NCBI GenBank assembly: GCA_040881995.1
Contig: JBBECD010000117.1
Coordinates: 1-64,000, forward strand
Origin: JAQCEJ01 sp040881995
GTDB taxonomy: Bacteria; Planctomycetota; Planctomycetia; Planctomycetales; Planctomycetaceae
DNA: 64,000 nt
Reading direction: 5' to 3'
The translations under genes were made by a program, and so were the position numbers. Positions 17,559-27,342 of the stretch are shown one piece after another. Each line of letters opens with the position of its first letter. The first letter of the stretch is position 1. The notes beneath the pieces are model-generated. The model searched no databases, was not told the origin of the DNA, and saw nothing but the letters and a program-made list of their open reading frames with translations.

Positions 17559-20500
17559 TCACGATGTTCGTCCCGCACGGGTCAGCCATGTGCCGAATTT
17601 TTCGTAGATGTAGTCGATGTGCTCGACGTCGTAGATTGGCTGTTGGCCGTCGCGGGCGTGGGCTCCTAGATAGTCCAGACCTTCGAATCGGTATTGGGCG
17701 AGTGCCGAGGTGACGGTGGCGATCGAGCCGCGGCCCATGACGGCGTCGCCGGTCTTGAGATCGTCGATGATGAAGCGATCGACTCCGGTTGTGGTCGAGA
17801 CGACGACCTGGTTGAATCCGGAGAGCCGATAATCGAAACCGCTTCCCTGCCAGCGGGCGTTGTTGAGCGTGCCGGTGAAGAGTTCGTGCCCCGCGGTGTC
17901 GTAAAGTTTCGCGCGGTCGAGTCCGCCCGCATGCGAAGACGCTGCGACGGAGGTGAATCCCGACGCATAGTTATAAAACGTCGCACCGCTCATCAGGGCA
18001 TACGTCGCGGTTCCCGTGAAGGAATCCTTGTCCGCGGAATCAAACATCTGCACGCGATCGACGCCGCCGTTGTGGGACCAGGCATCGGCACGGTCGAAGC
18101 CGTTGAGATAATAGTAATACCCCGGACCATTCATCTGCACGTACGCCGGGTCCATCGTCAGTTGATCGCTGCCGGCCGAATCGTACAATTTCGCCCGGTC
18201 GTAACCGGTCGTCATGTAGGCGGAGACCCGTTCGAACCCGCTGACGGCCTGATAAAAAGTGTTCCCGGTCATGACCGCATACTGCGGATAACCGACGAAC
18301 GTTTCATCACCCGAAGAATCGTAGAAGCGGGCGCGGTCGTCTCCTTGATCGGCAAAAACGGCGACGCGATAAAATCCGAGCACCTGATGTTTGAAGTCGC
18401 TGCCGACCCACAACGCCGAATCGGGGGTGCCGACATATGCATCGTTGCCGGGGGAATCGTAGAGTTCCGCGCGGTCGGTTCCGCCGCCGCTTTTGAGCGT
18501 GATGAGTTCGATTCCGTCGCCGAGCAGGCGAACCTGCGGTCCGGTCCAGTCGACCGTTTTGCCTCGGAGCACCGCCGATTCATCCGCCGCGGTTCCTTGA
18601 ATCGTCAATTCATCCGCCCCGCCTCCGGCGTCGAGCATCACTACCGTCGGCTGTCCGTTGAGCACGACGCGATCGGAGATGCCGTTGCAGGTCACGAGCA
18701 AATCACCCTCGAAAAACCGAATCAGAAACTTTTCGTCGGCATCGGAACCCCGCAGCGTGAGTGTGCTCCCTTGCCGCGAAACCATGGGGGTGATCTGCAC
18801 CGTCGCCGAGTCGGAGAGGCCGGTGTTGTCGGTGACTTTTACGGTGAATACCATGTCGGACGACGCGGCGTAGAGTCCCGCGAGCGACGAATTGACCGTC
18901 ACCCACCCGGTATTCGGATCGATCGAGAACTGTGAAGCGAGTGCCGAAGTTCCTGCATTGTCGACGAGCGAGTAAGTGAGATGTGAGCCGGCATCGGGGT
19001 CGATGCCGCGGAGTTGTCCAATTTTCGTTCCCGCCGGCGTGTTCCCGAGCAGATAGAACACGGTGTCGTTCAATACGGGGGCTTCATTCACATTGGTAAG
19101 TTGGACCGTGATGGTCGCGTTGTCCGTGAGCCCGCCGGCGTCGGTGACGGCCACGTTCAATTGAAACGACGGTCGCGTTTCGTAGTCGAACCGGGCGGAA
19201 TTATTCACCCGCAGTACGCCTGAAATTTGGTCGAGACTGAAAGCATTCGATGCGTTTCCGCTGACGATCGTGTATTTCAAACCGTTGCTGCCGTTGGGGT
19301 CGTTCGCGGCGAGCGTTGCAATGACCGTGGCGTTGGGGCTGTTCTCGGCCACGGTGAAGGTGCGGTCATCGAGCACCGGCGGGAGATTCTGCGATCCCGC
19401 CTGCAGTCGATATGAACCGAGATTATCGGGCGACGTGATCTGCACATAAATTGTTCCGGTTCGATCGGCGGTCCAATTCCATTTACCGGCCGTACCGACG
19501 GGTGTCGAGAACGTCCCCAGGTGCGAGCCGCCGGTGCGGTCGTACAGACGCAATCGGACCGAGTCGAGCGTGACGGCTTGCATTGAGAATTCAATCACCT
19601 CGCCGGCTTGCACGCTGAGACGAAACCAATCTTGATCGTCGCTGTTTTCGATGCGTCCGGCGGTTTCGACGTTGGACGTCAGCAAGGTGGCGACGGTGTC
19701 GCGGTTGCCGTGATCGTCGGCCGCGAAGACCGGCGCGCCGACGGCACGGGCGGCGTTAAGCCGTCCTCCGGAGGAAGTGAGTCCTTCGAGACTCGACAAC
19801 GGGTCGACCGTTCCCATCACTTGTTCGAGGACTTGTTCGTAATTCCACTCGGGATGCAGTCCCCAGACCAACGCGGCGACTCCCGCGACGTGCGGTGCGG
19901 CCATCGATGTCCCGCTGCCGATCGCATAGCCTCCCCCGCGGAACGTGCTGACGATGCTTACGCCCGGAGCTGCGAGATCGACCGCAGACTGGCTATAATT
20001 GGAGAAGGAAGCCATCTGATCGTTGCGGTCGGTCGCCGCGACCGAGAGGATGTTGTCGAGATCGAGCGCCGCGGGAAACGAGGGAGATGATTCGACGAGC
20101 ACGCCGTTGTTCCCCGCCGCGGCGACAAACAGATGCCCGGCGTCCTTCGCGCGGCTGATCGCCTGGAAAAGCGCCGTGGAGTAGCCGCCGCCCGACCAAC
20201 TGTTATTCGAGATTTGTGCGCCATTGGCAACGGCGTAGTCGATCGCGCGCACCGCGTCGCTGACGAATCCCGATCCTTGCGCGTCGAGAAACTTCAGCGG
20301 CATCAATGTCACGTTCCACGCCACGCCCGCAATGCCGCGCCAGTTGTTGCCGATCGCGCCGATCGTTCCCGCGACGTGGCTGCCGTGGCCGTTGTCGTCC
20401 ATGGGGTCGGCGTCGTTATTGGCGAAGTCGTATCCGCGAATGTCGTCGATATAGCCGTTGCCGTCGTCGTCGACGCCGTTGCCCGCGATTTCATCGGCGT

Positions 20501-21188
20501 TGATCCAGATGTTGGCGGCGAGATCGGGATGAGTATAATCGATGCCGCTGTCGATAACGGCGACGATGATGCTGCGATTGCCGGTCGTCGTCTGCCACGC
20601 TTCGAAGGCGTCGATATCGGCGTCGAACGTGCCGCCGTTTTGTCCGGTGTTGTTGAGTCCCCACATGTCGGTCCAGAAGGTATCGGTGGGAAGGGGGACG
20701 GCGTCGAGCGTCAACTGATAATCGGGTTCCGCCTGCATCACGTATGTCGAATCGCGATACCAGGCAAGCGCCTGATCGACGGAAATTCCGGCTTGCAGAT
20801 CGACGGCATAGACCTGCAGGGCGGCCATCTCGGTGAAGTCGGTTGAAAATTGCGACAGCAACCGGTCGATTTCGGCGGTCGGCGTCTCGTCGCGAAACTG
20901 CAACAGTACGCGCGAGTCGGCATAGGCGTCGACGTCGATGCTCAGCGATGCGTCGTTCAGAAACGCCGTGACGTCATTCGCGGGAACGACGGAACTCGCC
21001 GACAGCGTCAGCCGCGCTTCCAGCGTTTCCACGATCGCTGGGACGGCGGCCTGCATGACATTGGCAACGGCCGATCGCCTCCGCGCGGCGTTCGAGCGGG
21101 AATGTGGAGCGAACGGAGAACCTTGCAAAAATGATTGTCGAGACGATGCCTGCGTCGTGAGTCGGCCGATCCAACTCCAGATCCCCAT
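17559..21188 (-). CDS. Giant secreted subtilisin-like serine protease with cadherin-like domains and C-terminal repeats
   Basis: A 1209-residue exported S8 protease. An N-terminal LEPR-XLL-like planctomycete motif (LEARLTLSA, 56-64) is followed by an inhibitor-like propeptide (about 85-160) and the peptidase domain with the full triad D213 (VIDSGIDYTHPD), H268 (NGHGSHVAGT) and S428 (GTSMAAPHVAG). A pre-peptidase C-terminal-like domain (about 510-600: GRIENSDDQDWFRLSVQAG) and two cadherin-like repeats (about 610-830) come next. Five tandem 46-residue repeats of the DRA.LYDS.G.D.F.G type then cover about 907-1136. Acidic DxDxNG motifs near 236-246 look like calcium sites. It is probably surface-bound or extracellular. 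It converges with the channel gene and has no obvious partner. Confidence 0.9.
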   Translation of the reverse strand: MGIWSWIGRLTTQASSRQSFLQGSPFAPHSRSNAARRRSAVANVMQAAVPAIVETLEARLTLSASSVVPANDVTAFLNDASLSIDVDAYADSRVLLQFRDETPTAEIDRLLSQFSTDFTEMAALQVYAVDLQAGISVDQALAWYRDSTYVMQAEPDYQLTLDAVPLPTDTFWTDMWGLNNTGQNGGTFDADIDAFEAWQTTTGNRSIIVAVIDSGIDYTHPDLAANIWINADEIAGNGVDDDGNGYIDDIRGYDFANNDADPMDDNGHGSHVAGTIGAIGNNWRGIAGVAWNVTLMPLKFLDAQGSGFVSDAVRAIDYAVANGAQISNNSWSGGGYSTALFQAISRAKDAGHLFVAAAGNNGVLVESSPSFPAALDLDNILSVAATDRNDQMASFSNYSQSAVDLAAPGVSIVSTFRGGGYAIGSGTSMAAPHVAGVAALVWGLHPEWNYEQVLEQVMGTVDPLSSLEGLTSSGGRLNAARAVGAPVFAADDHGNRDTVATLLTSNVETAGRIENSDDQDWFRLSVQAGEVIEFSMQAVTLDSVRLRLYDRTGGSHLGTFSTPVGTAGKWNWTADRTGTIYVQITSPDNLGSYRLQAGSQNLPPVLDDRTFTVAENSPNATVIATLAANDPNGSNGLKYTIVSGNASNAFSLDQISGVLRVNNSARFDYETRPSFQLNVAVTDAGGLTDNATITVQLTNVNEAPVLNDTVFYLLGNTPAGTKIGQLRGIDPDAGSHLTYSLVDNAGTSALASQFSIDPNTGWVTVNSSLAGLYAASSDMVFTVKVTDNTGLSDSATVQITPMVSRQGSTLTLRGSDADEKFLIRFFEGDLLVTCNGISDRVVLNGQPTVVMLDAGGGADELTIQGTAADESAVLRGKTVDWTGPQVRLLGDGIELITLKSGGGTDRAELYDSPGNDAYVGTPDSALWVGSDFKHQVLGFYRVAVFADQGDDRARFYDSSGDETFVGYPQYAVMTGNTFYQAVSGFERVSAYMTTGYDRAKLYDSAGSDQLTMDPAYVQMNGPGYYYYLNGFDRADAWSHNGGVDRVQMFDSADKDSFTGTATYALMSGATFYNYASGFTSVAASSHAGGLDRAKLYDTAGHELFTGTLNNARWQGSGFDYRLSGFNQVVVSTTTGVDRFIIDDLKTGDAVMGRGSIATVTSALAQYRFEGLDYLGAHARDGQQPIYDVEHIDYIYEKFGTWLTRAGRTS
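17781..18470 (-). repeat. Five tandem ~46-residue coding repeats in the subtilase tail
   Basis: The units begin DRAELYDSPGND, DRARFYDSSGDE, DRAKLYDSAGSD, DRVQMFDSADKD and DRAKLYDTAGHE. Each continues with A/V-x-x-G-x-x-F/Y...GF..V and ends with a Gly before the next Asp-Arg; a sixth partial unit starts DRFIIDDLKTGD. The repeats are diverged at DNA level, so they are old. Short acidic beta-repeat arrays of this type may act as stalks or calcium-binding units. Confidence 0.7.
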
Positions 21189-21908
21189 ATCTAAACCTCA
21201 CTCGGCCCCGAGTCTGCGAATTGTCTGAATGGATTCAAACTCCAAGACGATGATCTCCGTCCCGGTTTCAAGAGTCCCCGCCGAGATCGCCCACAACTCT
21301 TGAACTGCCGTTGACCGCTAACGACGGGGAGACCGCTCACGACGGTCGTGCCGTCATTAACAGTCGTCAGGAGCGTAGCAGGTAGAGAAACGATTCCGGT
21401 TGTATCGCTCGCTCGCCCGCAAGATACGTCGGGAAACAAGGTGCGATTGTTATAATCGCTACAATCGTACGCACCCGGCGACCGCCGAAGTTCCCGAGCG
21501 ACGGACAAACGGAGAAAAAATGCAGCTCAAAGGCGAAAACGAAAATCGCCGCCGCGCGCCCGACACCTTCGATTTTGCGATTTTGTGATTCGTGCAAATC
21601 GATCGGCATCGGATGAATTTCTTTAAGTTTTCCGGACGTCGGATCATAGAACAAAATGGCGGTGAAATTCGCTCGGTTTGCAGGCATCCCTTCTCGTTTT
21701 CGCACCCGCCGATTTCGGCATTCAAAACTTTTCCTTGAGGTGCGGCCTCGTTGAAATCGGCAGTCTGCAGAAAAACGTCATAATTCGCAAAATCGTCTCT
21801 ATCGATCGCGTCGGAAGATTCGATACTTAGATCACCGGGAAGAGCGACGGGATCGGATGAAGCGTTGTTTGAGGAAGCGAGTAAGTCGGCTCTGATTGAG
21901 AGTGCACG
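21189..21908. other. 720-bp spacer, no confident gene; possible gene debris
   Basis: Between the divergent subtilase and YkgJ-type genes. On the minus strand, 21710-21900 and then 21590-21705 in a frame one base off read like protein (...DFANYDVFLQTADFNEAAP... and ...PANRANFTAILFYDPTSGK...), which could be a frameshifted remnant. A small inverted repeat CGATTGT...ACAATCG surrounds TATAAT at 21451. None of this is strong. Confidence 0.3.
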
Positions 21909-22631
21909 ATGGGAATTTGCGATGGATGCCATTCCGGATGTTGCCGGGCTTTTGCCGTCCCCATCACCGGAGCCGACATCATCCGCCTGGAATCGGCACT
22001 GAACCTCTCCTTTTGGGACTTCGGCTGCCGCTGGGCCGATGCCGACGGTCACATCGCGCGTCAACATGCTCCTCATTTTCATTTCGCGGACGAACCCGAA
22101 ACGCCGTTCGTCATTTGCTTGCGGCATGAGGAAAGTCAACTGTTCCCCGGCGTCACGGGATGCGGCTTTCTGCAGGAAAGTCCCGCGGATAAGGACCATC
22201 CGTTGGGCATGGCGCACTGCGGCGTGTATGACCATCGCCCCATGAGTTGCCGCGCCTTTCCCGTGCGGATGAACGAAACGTCCGAATTGGCCGTGCTCTA
22301 CGACATTCCCACGTCGGGTCGAGCCGACCGGCATCCGCAATACACGCTCTGTCCGCGCCCGTGGAAAACGAGCGACGTCGATCCGATCGAACAGGTTCAG
22401 GATTTGGTCGTGTGCGAATTCGAAATGAGCTTCTTCCGCAAGTTGGCCGCGATCTGGAATCGCGTCCCCCAGGAATGGGAAGCGTTTCCCCAATTCATTC
22501 AAAACGTCTATTCCCGCCGCGTCGTCGACAGGCAGACCGGAACGGTGGCGATTCCGCTGAGCCGGTTTTCGGATTCGAAGGATACGACGATCGAAGTCCC
22601 CGTCGCAAAACCGATCACGCGGGCGGCGTAG
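21909..22631 (+). CDS. YkgJ-family cysteine cluster protein (Zn/Fe-S binding)
   Basis: A 240-residue protein with the CxxCxxxCCR signature right at its start (CDGCHSGCCRAF), followed by PITGADIIRLE and later cysteines in GVTGCGFL, MAHCGVYDHRPMSCRAFPVR and YTLCPRPW. This spacing matches the YkgJ/CxxCxxCC family, predicted to bind a metal or an Fe-S cluster. The biochemical role of the family is not settled. It is cytoplasmic, with no signal peptide. The C-terminal 60 residues carry no Cys and look like a separate helical part. The ATG at 21909 puts the Cys motif at residue 4, as in homologues. Neighbours give no clue. Confidence 0.8.
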   Translation: MGICDGCHSGCCRAFAVPITGADIIRLESALNLSFWDFGCRWADADGHIARQHAPHFHFADEPETPFVICLRHEESQLFPGVTGCGFLQESPADKDHPLGMAHCGVYDHRPMSCRAFPVRMNETSELAVLYDIPTSGRADRHPQYTLCPRPWKTSDVDPIEQVQDLVVCEFEMSFFRKLAAIWNRVPQEWEAFPQFIQNVYSRRVVDRQTGTVAIPLSRFSDSKDTTIEVPVAKPITRAA

Positions 22632-23080
22632 GACGTGCCAGCCGGCAAGCCTCCCGGGACACGAGTGACTTCGCCTCATTCTCAAGAACGGTGACGTCGC
22701 GCGCACAAAACGGCTGAGCAACCTCGGAAGCGATTTTCAAGAAATCGTTTTGCACACGGCATTTGCAGGGAAAATATCCCCGCCCGCCGGCCTCCGCAGG
22801 CGTCGCCCCGCCTCCTTCCCAATATCAGGAAACCCGCTGTTCACGCCGTTGAACATATTGCCGGAATGCCAATACAGCGATACATTTCCAGTAACCGGCG
22901 GGTCGATCGCTGCAATCGGGCTCTGCGATGCCGCCGCAGGGAGGGGCGGGCCGGGACAGCGAAATTTATCGGACTTTGATACAATGGGGGCTGTTTCCCG
23001 GCAGCGATCAGGATGACCGCGGATTCCCATCCGCCGGATCAGCCGCTTTGTCCTCTAACACTCGAGATAGGGAGCTATTG
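22632..23080. other. 450-bp spacer, no gene seen
   Basis: No reading frame here has credible coding character. A TACAAT sequence at 22980-22985 could be a -10 element for the cupredoxin gene, but no matching -35 was found. GATAGGGAG just before 23081 supplies the ribosome-binding site for that gene. Confidence 0.4.
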
Positions 23081-23857
23081 ATGAAAATGTTTTGTCGAAT
23101 GAAATCGTTCATTCCGTTGCTGATGTTGAGCGCTGCCGTGGCGCTCGCCTCGCAGACAGCGCGGGGAGAAGACGGCTACGGCGACATTACGGGCACCTTT
23201 GTTCTGACCGGAACGGTACCCGAGGTGAAAGTGCTGGTTGCAAAGGGGGACAAGGCGGCCAAAGATGCGACGGTTTGCGCGAAGGATGGCGTTCTGGCGG
23301 AAGACGTGGTCGTCAATCCCGACAACAACGGGGTTGCCAACGTTTTTATCTATCTCCCTAAAGCCAAAAAGATTAACCCGGGGCTTAAAGAGAGTGCAGT
23401 CAAAGAAGTCGTCTTCGATCAAAAGGGGTGCCGGTTTATTCCTCACGCGTTATTCGTGCGGACCGATCAGACGGTGGTCGTGAAATCGGATGACGCGATT
23501 GGTCACAATACCCGCACAAATCCCCTTCGAAATATGAGTGCGAATTATCTGATTCCAGCGGGCGACCGCGTAGGGATTAAGTACCAAAACAAACTCCCCG
23601 AAAAACTGCCAATTACGGTCGAGTGCTCGATTCATCCTTGGATGAAAGCCTATTGGCTGATTCTCGATCACCCATACGCTGCCGTTTCGGACGACCAGGG
23701 AGTTTTCACGATCAGCGGACTCCCCGCCGGCGACCACGAATTCATCATCTGGCAGGAGAGCATCGGTTACGTCGAACGCAAATTCAAAGTCACCGTCAAA
23801 GCCGGCAAGACGACCGATCTTGGAACCATCGATATTCCGGCTTCCAAAATTAAATAA
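23081..23857 (+). CDS. Secreted cupredoxin-like protein with C-terminal carboxypeptidase-regulatory-like domain
   Basis: A 258-residue exported protein with a signal peptide at about 1-29 (cleavage near ARGED). The middle domain resembles plastocyanin-type proteins: H142 (GHNTRTNP) and a C182-x-x-H185-x-x-M188 cluster (ECSIHPWMKAY) give the usual His, Cys, His, Met set of type 1 copper ligands. The C-terminal 60 residues (GVFTISGLPAGDHEFIIWQE) form a transthyretin/CarboxypepD_reg-like beta-sandwich. The ATG at 23081 is preceded by GGGAG; the longer upstream frame lacks coding character. Copper binding is inferred from the ligands only. The ~88-bp palindromic repeat and an intrinsic terminator follow immediately. 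Confidence 0.8.
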   Translation: MKMFCRMKSFIPLLMLSAAVALASQTARGEDGYGDITGTFVLTGTVPEVKVLVAKGDKAAKDATVCAKDGVLAEDVVVNPDNNGVANVFIYLPKAKKINPGLKESAVKEVVFDQKGCRFIPHALFVRTDQTVVVKSDDAIGHNTRTNPLRNMSANYLIPAGDRVGIKYQNKLPEKLPITVECSIHPWMKAYWLILDHPYAAVSDDQGVFTISGLPAGDHEFIIWQESIGYVERKFKVTVKAGKTTDLGTIDIPASKIK

Positions 23858-23875
23858 TTCGTCCCTTACCAAATA

Positions 23876-23963
23876 ATTCTAACACAACTTCTGTGCGTAG
23901 CGACTTTTTGCTGGAATTCGAGGCATTTTTCACAGGCACAACCGGTTGTGTTAGAGTCTCTAA
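23876..23963 (+). repeat. ~88-bp palindromic repeat family, copy 1
   Basis: Begins TTCTAACACAAC and ends GTTGTGTTAGAGTCTCTAA, so the outer 11 bases are inverted repeats. It contains the 14-bp palindrome CACAACCGGTTGTG near the right end. Homologous copies occur at 31161-31250, 31252-31340 and, inverted, 47367-47453. It lies between the cupredoxin gene and a terminator. Confidence 0.8.
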
Positions 23964-23971
23964 AAACCAAC

Positions 23972-24020
23972 GGCGAAGCGCGACCACAGGGACCGCGCTT
24001 CGCCTTTTGTGTTTTTCTTT
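23972..24020 (+). terminator. Intrinsic terminator after the cupredoxin gene
   Basis: A perfect 11-bp stem, GGCGAAGCGCG (23972-23982) with CGCGCTTCGCC (23994-24004), an 11-base loop, then TTTTGTGTTTTTCTTT. This is a textbook rho-independent terminator on the plus strand. Confidence 0.88.
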
Positions 24021-24078
24021 GTGTCCCGTTCGGTTCACATCATATCCACTCGTCGCCAGGCGATCGGCCGTATGTTCC

Positions 24079-24243
24079 ATGAAACAGCAGATCGGTTATT
24101 TTTTACAACTGCTCGTGATGGGATTTCTCCCGCTGCTGATCATCTGGCAGTTGAATTTCGGCTTCCGCCTGATTCTGATGCCCGCATTGACCATCGTCGC
24201 GATTGTCGTCTTCGCGATCGGACATAAGCTGCGAGAGTCGTGA
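24079..24243 (+). CDS. Small two-helix membrane protein, unknown
   Basis: A 54-residue protein that is almost entirely two hydrophobic helices (about 6-23 and 29-47: FLQLLVMGFLPLLIIWQL and ILMPALTIVAIVVFAIGH) with a charged tail HKLRES. It follows the terminator by about 60 bp and so needs its own promoter. No family was recognised. It converges with the large VCBS gene (32 bp between stops). Short hydrophobic proteins are easy to over-predict, but codon choice and the sensible two-TM topology favour a real gene. Confidence 0.5.
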   Translation: MKQQIGYFLQLLVMGFLPLLIIWQLNFGFRLILMPALTIVAIVVFAIGHKLRES

Positions 24244-24275
24244 TCCGCGGACGATTGGTCCCGCTATTTCGTTCA

Positions 24276-27149
24276 TCAGGGGGCCAGTTCGATCTCGACG
24301 CGGTGCACGATGGGATATCGATCGCCGTTGTCGGAGATCAGCTCGACGCGATGTTGCAGCACACGGTCGTTCTTGCCGAGCGGGAAGGAACCGTCGTTTG
24401 CCGTTTGCCACGATGCAAATTTGATGGCGTCTGTTGAAATCGCCGACCGAATGGCGATTTTGACATCCGCCCCTTCCGGCATCGTTGCCTCGACGTCGAC
24501 GACGCCCTGCGTCAGCGGTTTGTCGGCATTCCATTTCATGACCCGCGACAGGTAACTCTGCTGGTATTTTCGATCATAAATGTGCCCCACGTCGCTGGCC
24601 CATATCAGGTGCGGGCCGTTCGTGGGTAACTTTTGAATCATCGGATCGCTGAACCGCCGGCCGTCGTTATAAAAAATCCGCGACTGCGTACGGTGATCGC
24701 CGTGCCGGGTATGGCTGTTGACGGCGAGATCGATCAGTCCGTCACCGTTGAAATCACCCGCCATCGAATCGTTGACCGAATCGCTGAACAACGTCGTCCG
24801 CTTGCGCGTGCGGAACCCGGTCTTGTCTCCCCAGTAGATGTGACACGCGAGGTCTTCGCGCGTCAGTTCCCCGCTGTGCTGCGGCGAGAACAAATCGAGA
24901 AAACCGTCGCCATCGAAATCGGCGATCGTGCGTCCCAGCGGCGAAAAACCGGGAAGCCATTGGGCGTCCCAATGCCGAAATCCTTTTTCGTTCCCCCAGA
25001 AAATGATCAGCCCCATGTCGCGATGCCCCGACTTGGGATCGTCGTAACTCCCGACAACAAGATCGAGCCAACCGTCGGCGTTGAAGTCGGCGGCATCGGC
25101 CCCGAGCGGTCCCGAAACTTTCAAACGCTGTTCGCGTTTGACGTCGTACCCGTCTTTGCTTCCCCAGAGAATGCGCACCACATGATCCCTGCGCGTGGTC
25201 ACGATGATATCGAGCCATTGATCTTTATTCAGATCGGCGACGAGATGTTCCTGCGCATAACCTCCCAGGGTGAGAGCGACGCGATGGTCGTCGGTGAAGC
25301 CGTCGTCACTTCCGTAATAGATAAAAATCTGCTCGTCCTCGCCGCCGTGTTCGGCTGCGAACGGTTCGAGCACGAGATCGAGACGGCCGTCGCGGTTCAA
25401 ATCGGCGACGCTGCTCGTGCCGAGAAAATGCTCGTGCAGCACCGACCGCTTCGTCGACTTGACGAGTCCTTCTTTCCCCCCCCAGAGGATGTTCGCCCCC
25501 AACGTCGGGTCGGAATGCGCGGCGTGTCCCGCATGACCGGAGTTCATGATCAGCAGTTCGGTGAAACCGTCGGCATCGAGATCGGCGGCACTCGCTTCAT
25601 ATCCGCTGTGAAATGGAATCTTCCAGAAGTTGTCGGGCGAGAAGCCTGCTCTACCTCCCCAGAACAAATGCAACGGCACCGCTTCATCCAGTTCGCCGCC
25701 GATGCTATTGCAGAAGACGGCCCGCGCGGGCATGTTGAAATTATCGGTAGGCGCGATGACGACGTCGAGCGCTCCGGACGTGCGAAAACCTGTTGCTCCT
25801 TTTTCGAATGTGCGATCCCCTTTGCCGAAATAGATCGCCGATTCGCCATTGAATGTTTCTTTGCCTTGATGAACGGCAACCACGAGATCGAGGTTCTCGT
25901 TACCGTCGATAAGTTTGTCCATATTCCCTGCGGCGGTGGCGACAGCGAACGGAACATTGAGCGTGGTTTCCTCCTCTTTGTTGAAACCGGCATCACTCCC
26001 CCACAGGATATGAATCTGATCCTCAGCCTTCTCCCCCGCACCGGCCTGTTCGCCACCCGCCGCGCGGGCTTGATCGAACTGCGTCAGCACGACGTCATTC
26101 GATTGATCGCCGTCCAGATCGGCAACCGTCACATGCGTCGCCGGATAGGCCGGCACCGTGACGGACTCTTTAAATCGTCGGTCCCCCGCCGAGGGGACGA
26201 CATAGAACATTGCCCCTGACGTGCCGACGACGAGATCGGGCTGATTGTCGCCGGTGACATCTCCAGTCGTCAGCGTCGTTCCATTCGCATTCGGCAACGC
26301 GATCTGCGATTGAAACGAACTCCATGAGTCCGGTTTGGATTGCGTGCTCCAGAAAATCGTGATGTTGCCGTCTGCTTGTAATACGATCAGATCGTTGGGG
26401 TCATTGTCCTCGAATTCACTATCATACTGAACATCGTCGTCATCCAGATCAGCGGCGGCGATCGCGATCGCCGACGGCAAGCCGATCTCGGCGTATTCGG
26501 TGACGGAGTAACCCTGTTCGTTCCCCCAATAGATGCGGACGATCCGTCCTTCGGGCTGTTCGATACGCCAACGGTTCGCACTCAGAACGGCGATATCCGC
26601 CCAGCCGTCGGCATTTACGTCGACAATGCGAACCATCGCGGCTCCGTTCGTCGGCAATGGCGTATTGATCCGCTCGGGCAGCCAGCCTTCGGGACCGCCA
26701 TATGCGACCATCACGAAGCGGCGGTCGTGATGCACGCCGATCGGATTGGGGCAGAAGACAATATCGGTGTAACCGTCTTGATTGAGATCACCCAGGTCGG
26801 CTTGCTGCGAACCTTCGACCATGATGTCGGCACTTTGCGCTTCGCGATTTTCGCCGATCGATCCCGCCGTCGCCGGCAGCATCTGATAGGTGTTGTGCGT
26901 GCAGTTGAAAATGACGTCCAGAAAACCGTCGTCGTTGAGATCGTACCGATTGATGGTGCGGAGCGAGCCGTCGCGCGAGACGTACAGATTATTGCCGCCG
27001 TCGTCGGACGTCCCTTGAGAGAAATCGGCGTAACTGTCGTCGACGAGGCGGACGGCGTCCTCCGCCAGGAGAGATTCTATCCCGATGAAAAAAACCAGTC
27101 CCAAGACCAAAAATCGCCGAAATCCGGCAGCCTTCAACGCGAACGACAT
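24276..27149 (-). CDS. Large secreted VCBS/FG-GAP repeat protein
   Basis: A 957-residue exported protein built from roughly a dozen FG-GAP/VCBS units, each with a D-x-D/N-x-D-G calcium-type loop (DLNDDGFLDVIF, DLNQDGYTDIVF, DVNADGWADIAV, DLDADGFTELLI, DLNRDGRLDLVL, DFDGDGFLDLFS, DFNGDGLIDLAV) and a recurring W-G/FWG strand (IYWGNEQGY, ILWGSDAGF, LFWGGRAGF, IFWGNEKGF). Such repeats close into beta-propellers. The start at 27149 (MSFALKAAGFRRF) is fixed by AAGGAG six bases upstream and by the signal peptide that follows (FLVLGLVFFIGIESLLAE). The last ~100 residues form a non-repeat beta domain. It is extracellular or periplasmic; the ligand is unknown. Confidence 0.88.
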   Translation of the reverse strand: MSFALKAAGFRRFLVLGLVFFIGIESLLAEDAVRLVDDSYADFSQGTSDDGGNNLYVSRDGSLRTINRYDLNDDGFLDVIFNCTHNTYQMLPATAGSIGENREAQSADIMVEGSQQADLGDLNQDGYTDIVFCPNPIGVHHDRRFVMVAYGGPEGWLPERINTPLPTNGAAMVRIVDVNADGWADIAVLSANRWRIEQPEGRIVRIYWGNEQGYSVTEYAEIGLPSAIAIAAADLDDDDVQYDSEFEDNDPNDLIVLQADGNITIFWSTQSKPDSWSSFQSQIALPNANGTTLTTGDVTGDNQPDLVVGTSGAMFYVVPSAGDRRFKESVTVPAYPATHVTVADLDGDQSNDVVLTQFDQARAAGGEQAGAGEKAEDQIHILWGSDAGFNKEEETTLNVPFAVATAAGNMDKLIDGNENLDLVVAVHQGKETFNGESAIYFGKGDRTFEKGATGFRTSGALDVVIAPTDNFNMPARAVFCNSIGGELDEAVPLHLFWGGRAGFSPDNFWKIPFHSGYEASAADLDADGFTELLIMNSGHAGHAAHSDPTLGANILWGGKEGLVKSTKRSVLHEHFLGTSSVADLNRDGRLDLVLEPFAAEHGGEDEQIFIYYGSDDGFTDDHRVALTLGGYAQEHLVADLNKDQWLDIIVTTRRDHVVRILWGSKDGYDVKREQRLKVSGPLGADAADFNADGWLDLVVGSYDDPKSGHRDMGLIIFWGNEKGFRHWDAQWLPGFSPLGRTIADFDGDGFLDLFSPQHSGELTREDLACHIYWGDKTGFRTRKRTTLFSDSVNDSMAGDFNGDGLIDLAVNSHTRHGDHRTQSRIFYNDGRRFSDPMIQKLPTNGPHLIWASDVGHIYDRKYQQSYLSRVMKWNADKPLTQGVVDVEATMPEGADVKIAIRSAISTDAIKFASWQTANDGSFPLGKNDRVLQHRVELISDNGDRYPIVHRVEIELAP

Positions 27150-27342
27150 TTCAATCTCCTTGCGGTGGAGCCGATGTGTTATAATTGACATTCGAGCCGG
27201 TCCGATAATCGGTCCAATTCACCAATTTAGCCGGTTGGTGCTCGAAATCCAGTTGAAGACCGCGTTGAATTCAAATATATTGAAACAAATAACGATTTAC
27301 TGATGAGACGCGTTCGAAGGTTCCAATGCCGGGAATGATATT

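Noticed and set aside
17694..18935. Long plus-strand frame (413 codons) opposite the subtilase
   Set aside because: No domain or signal features, Arg/Val-rich shadow composition; the minus-strand frame carries the protease and repeats.
24633..26219. Long plus-strand frame (528 codons) opposite the VCBS protein
   Set aside because: Composition mirrors the complementary repeats; the minus frame has the D-x-D-G loops, signal peptide and Shine-Dalgarno.
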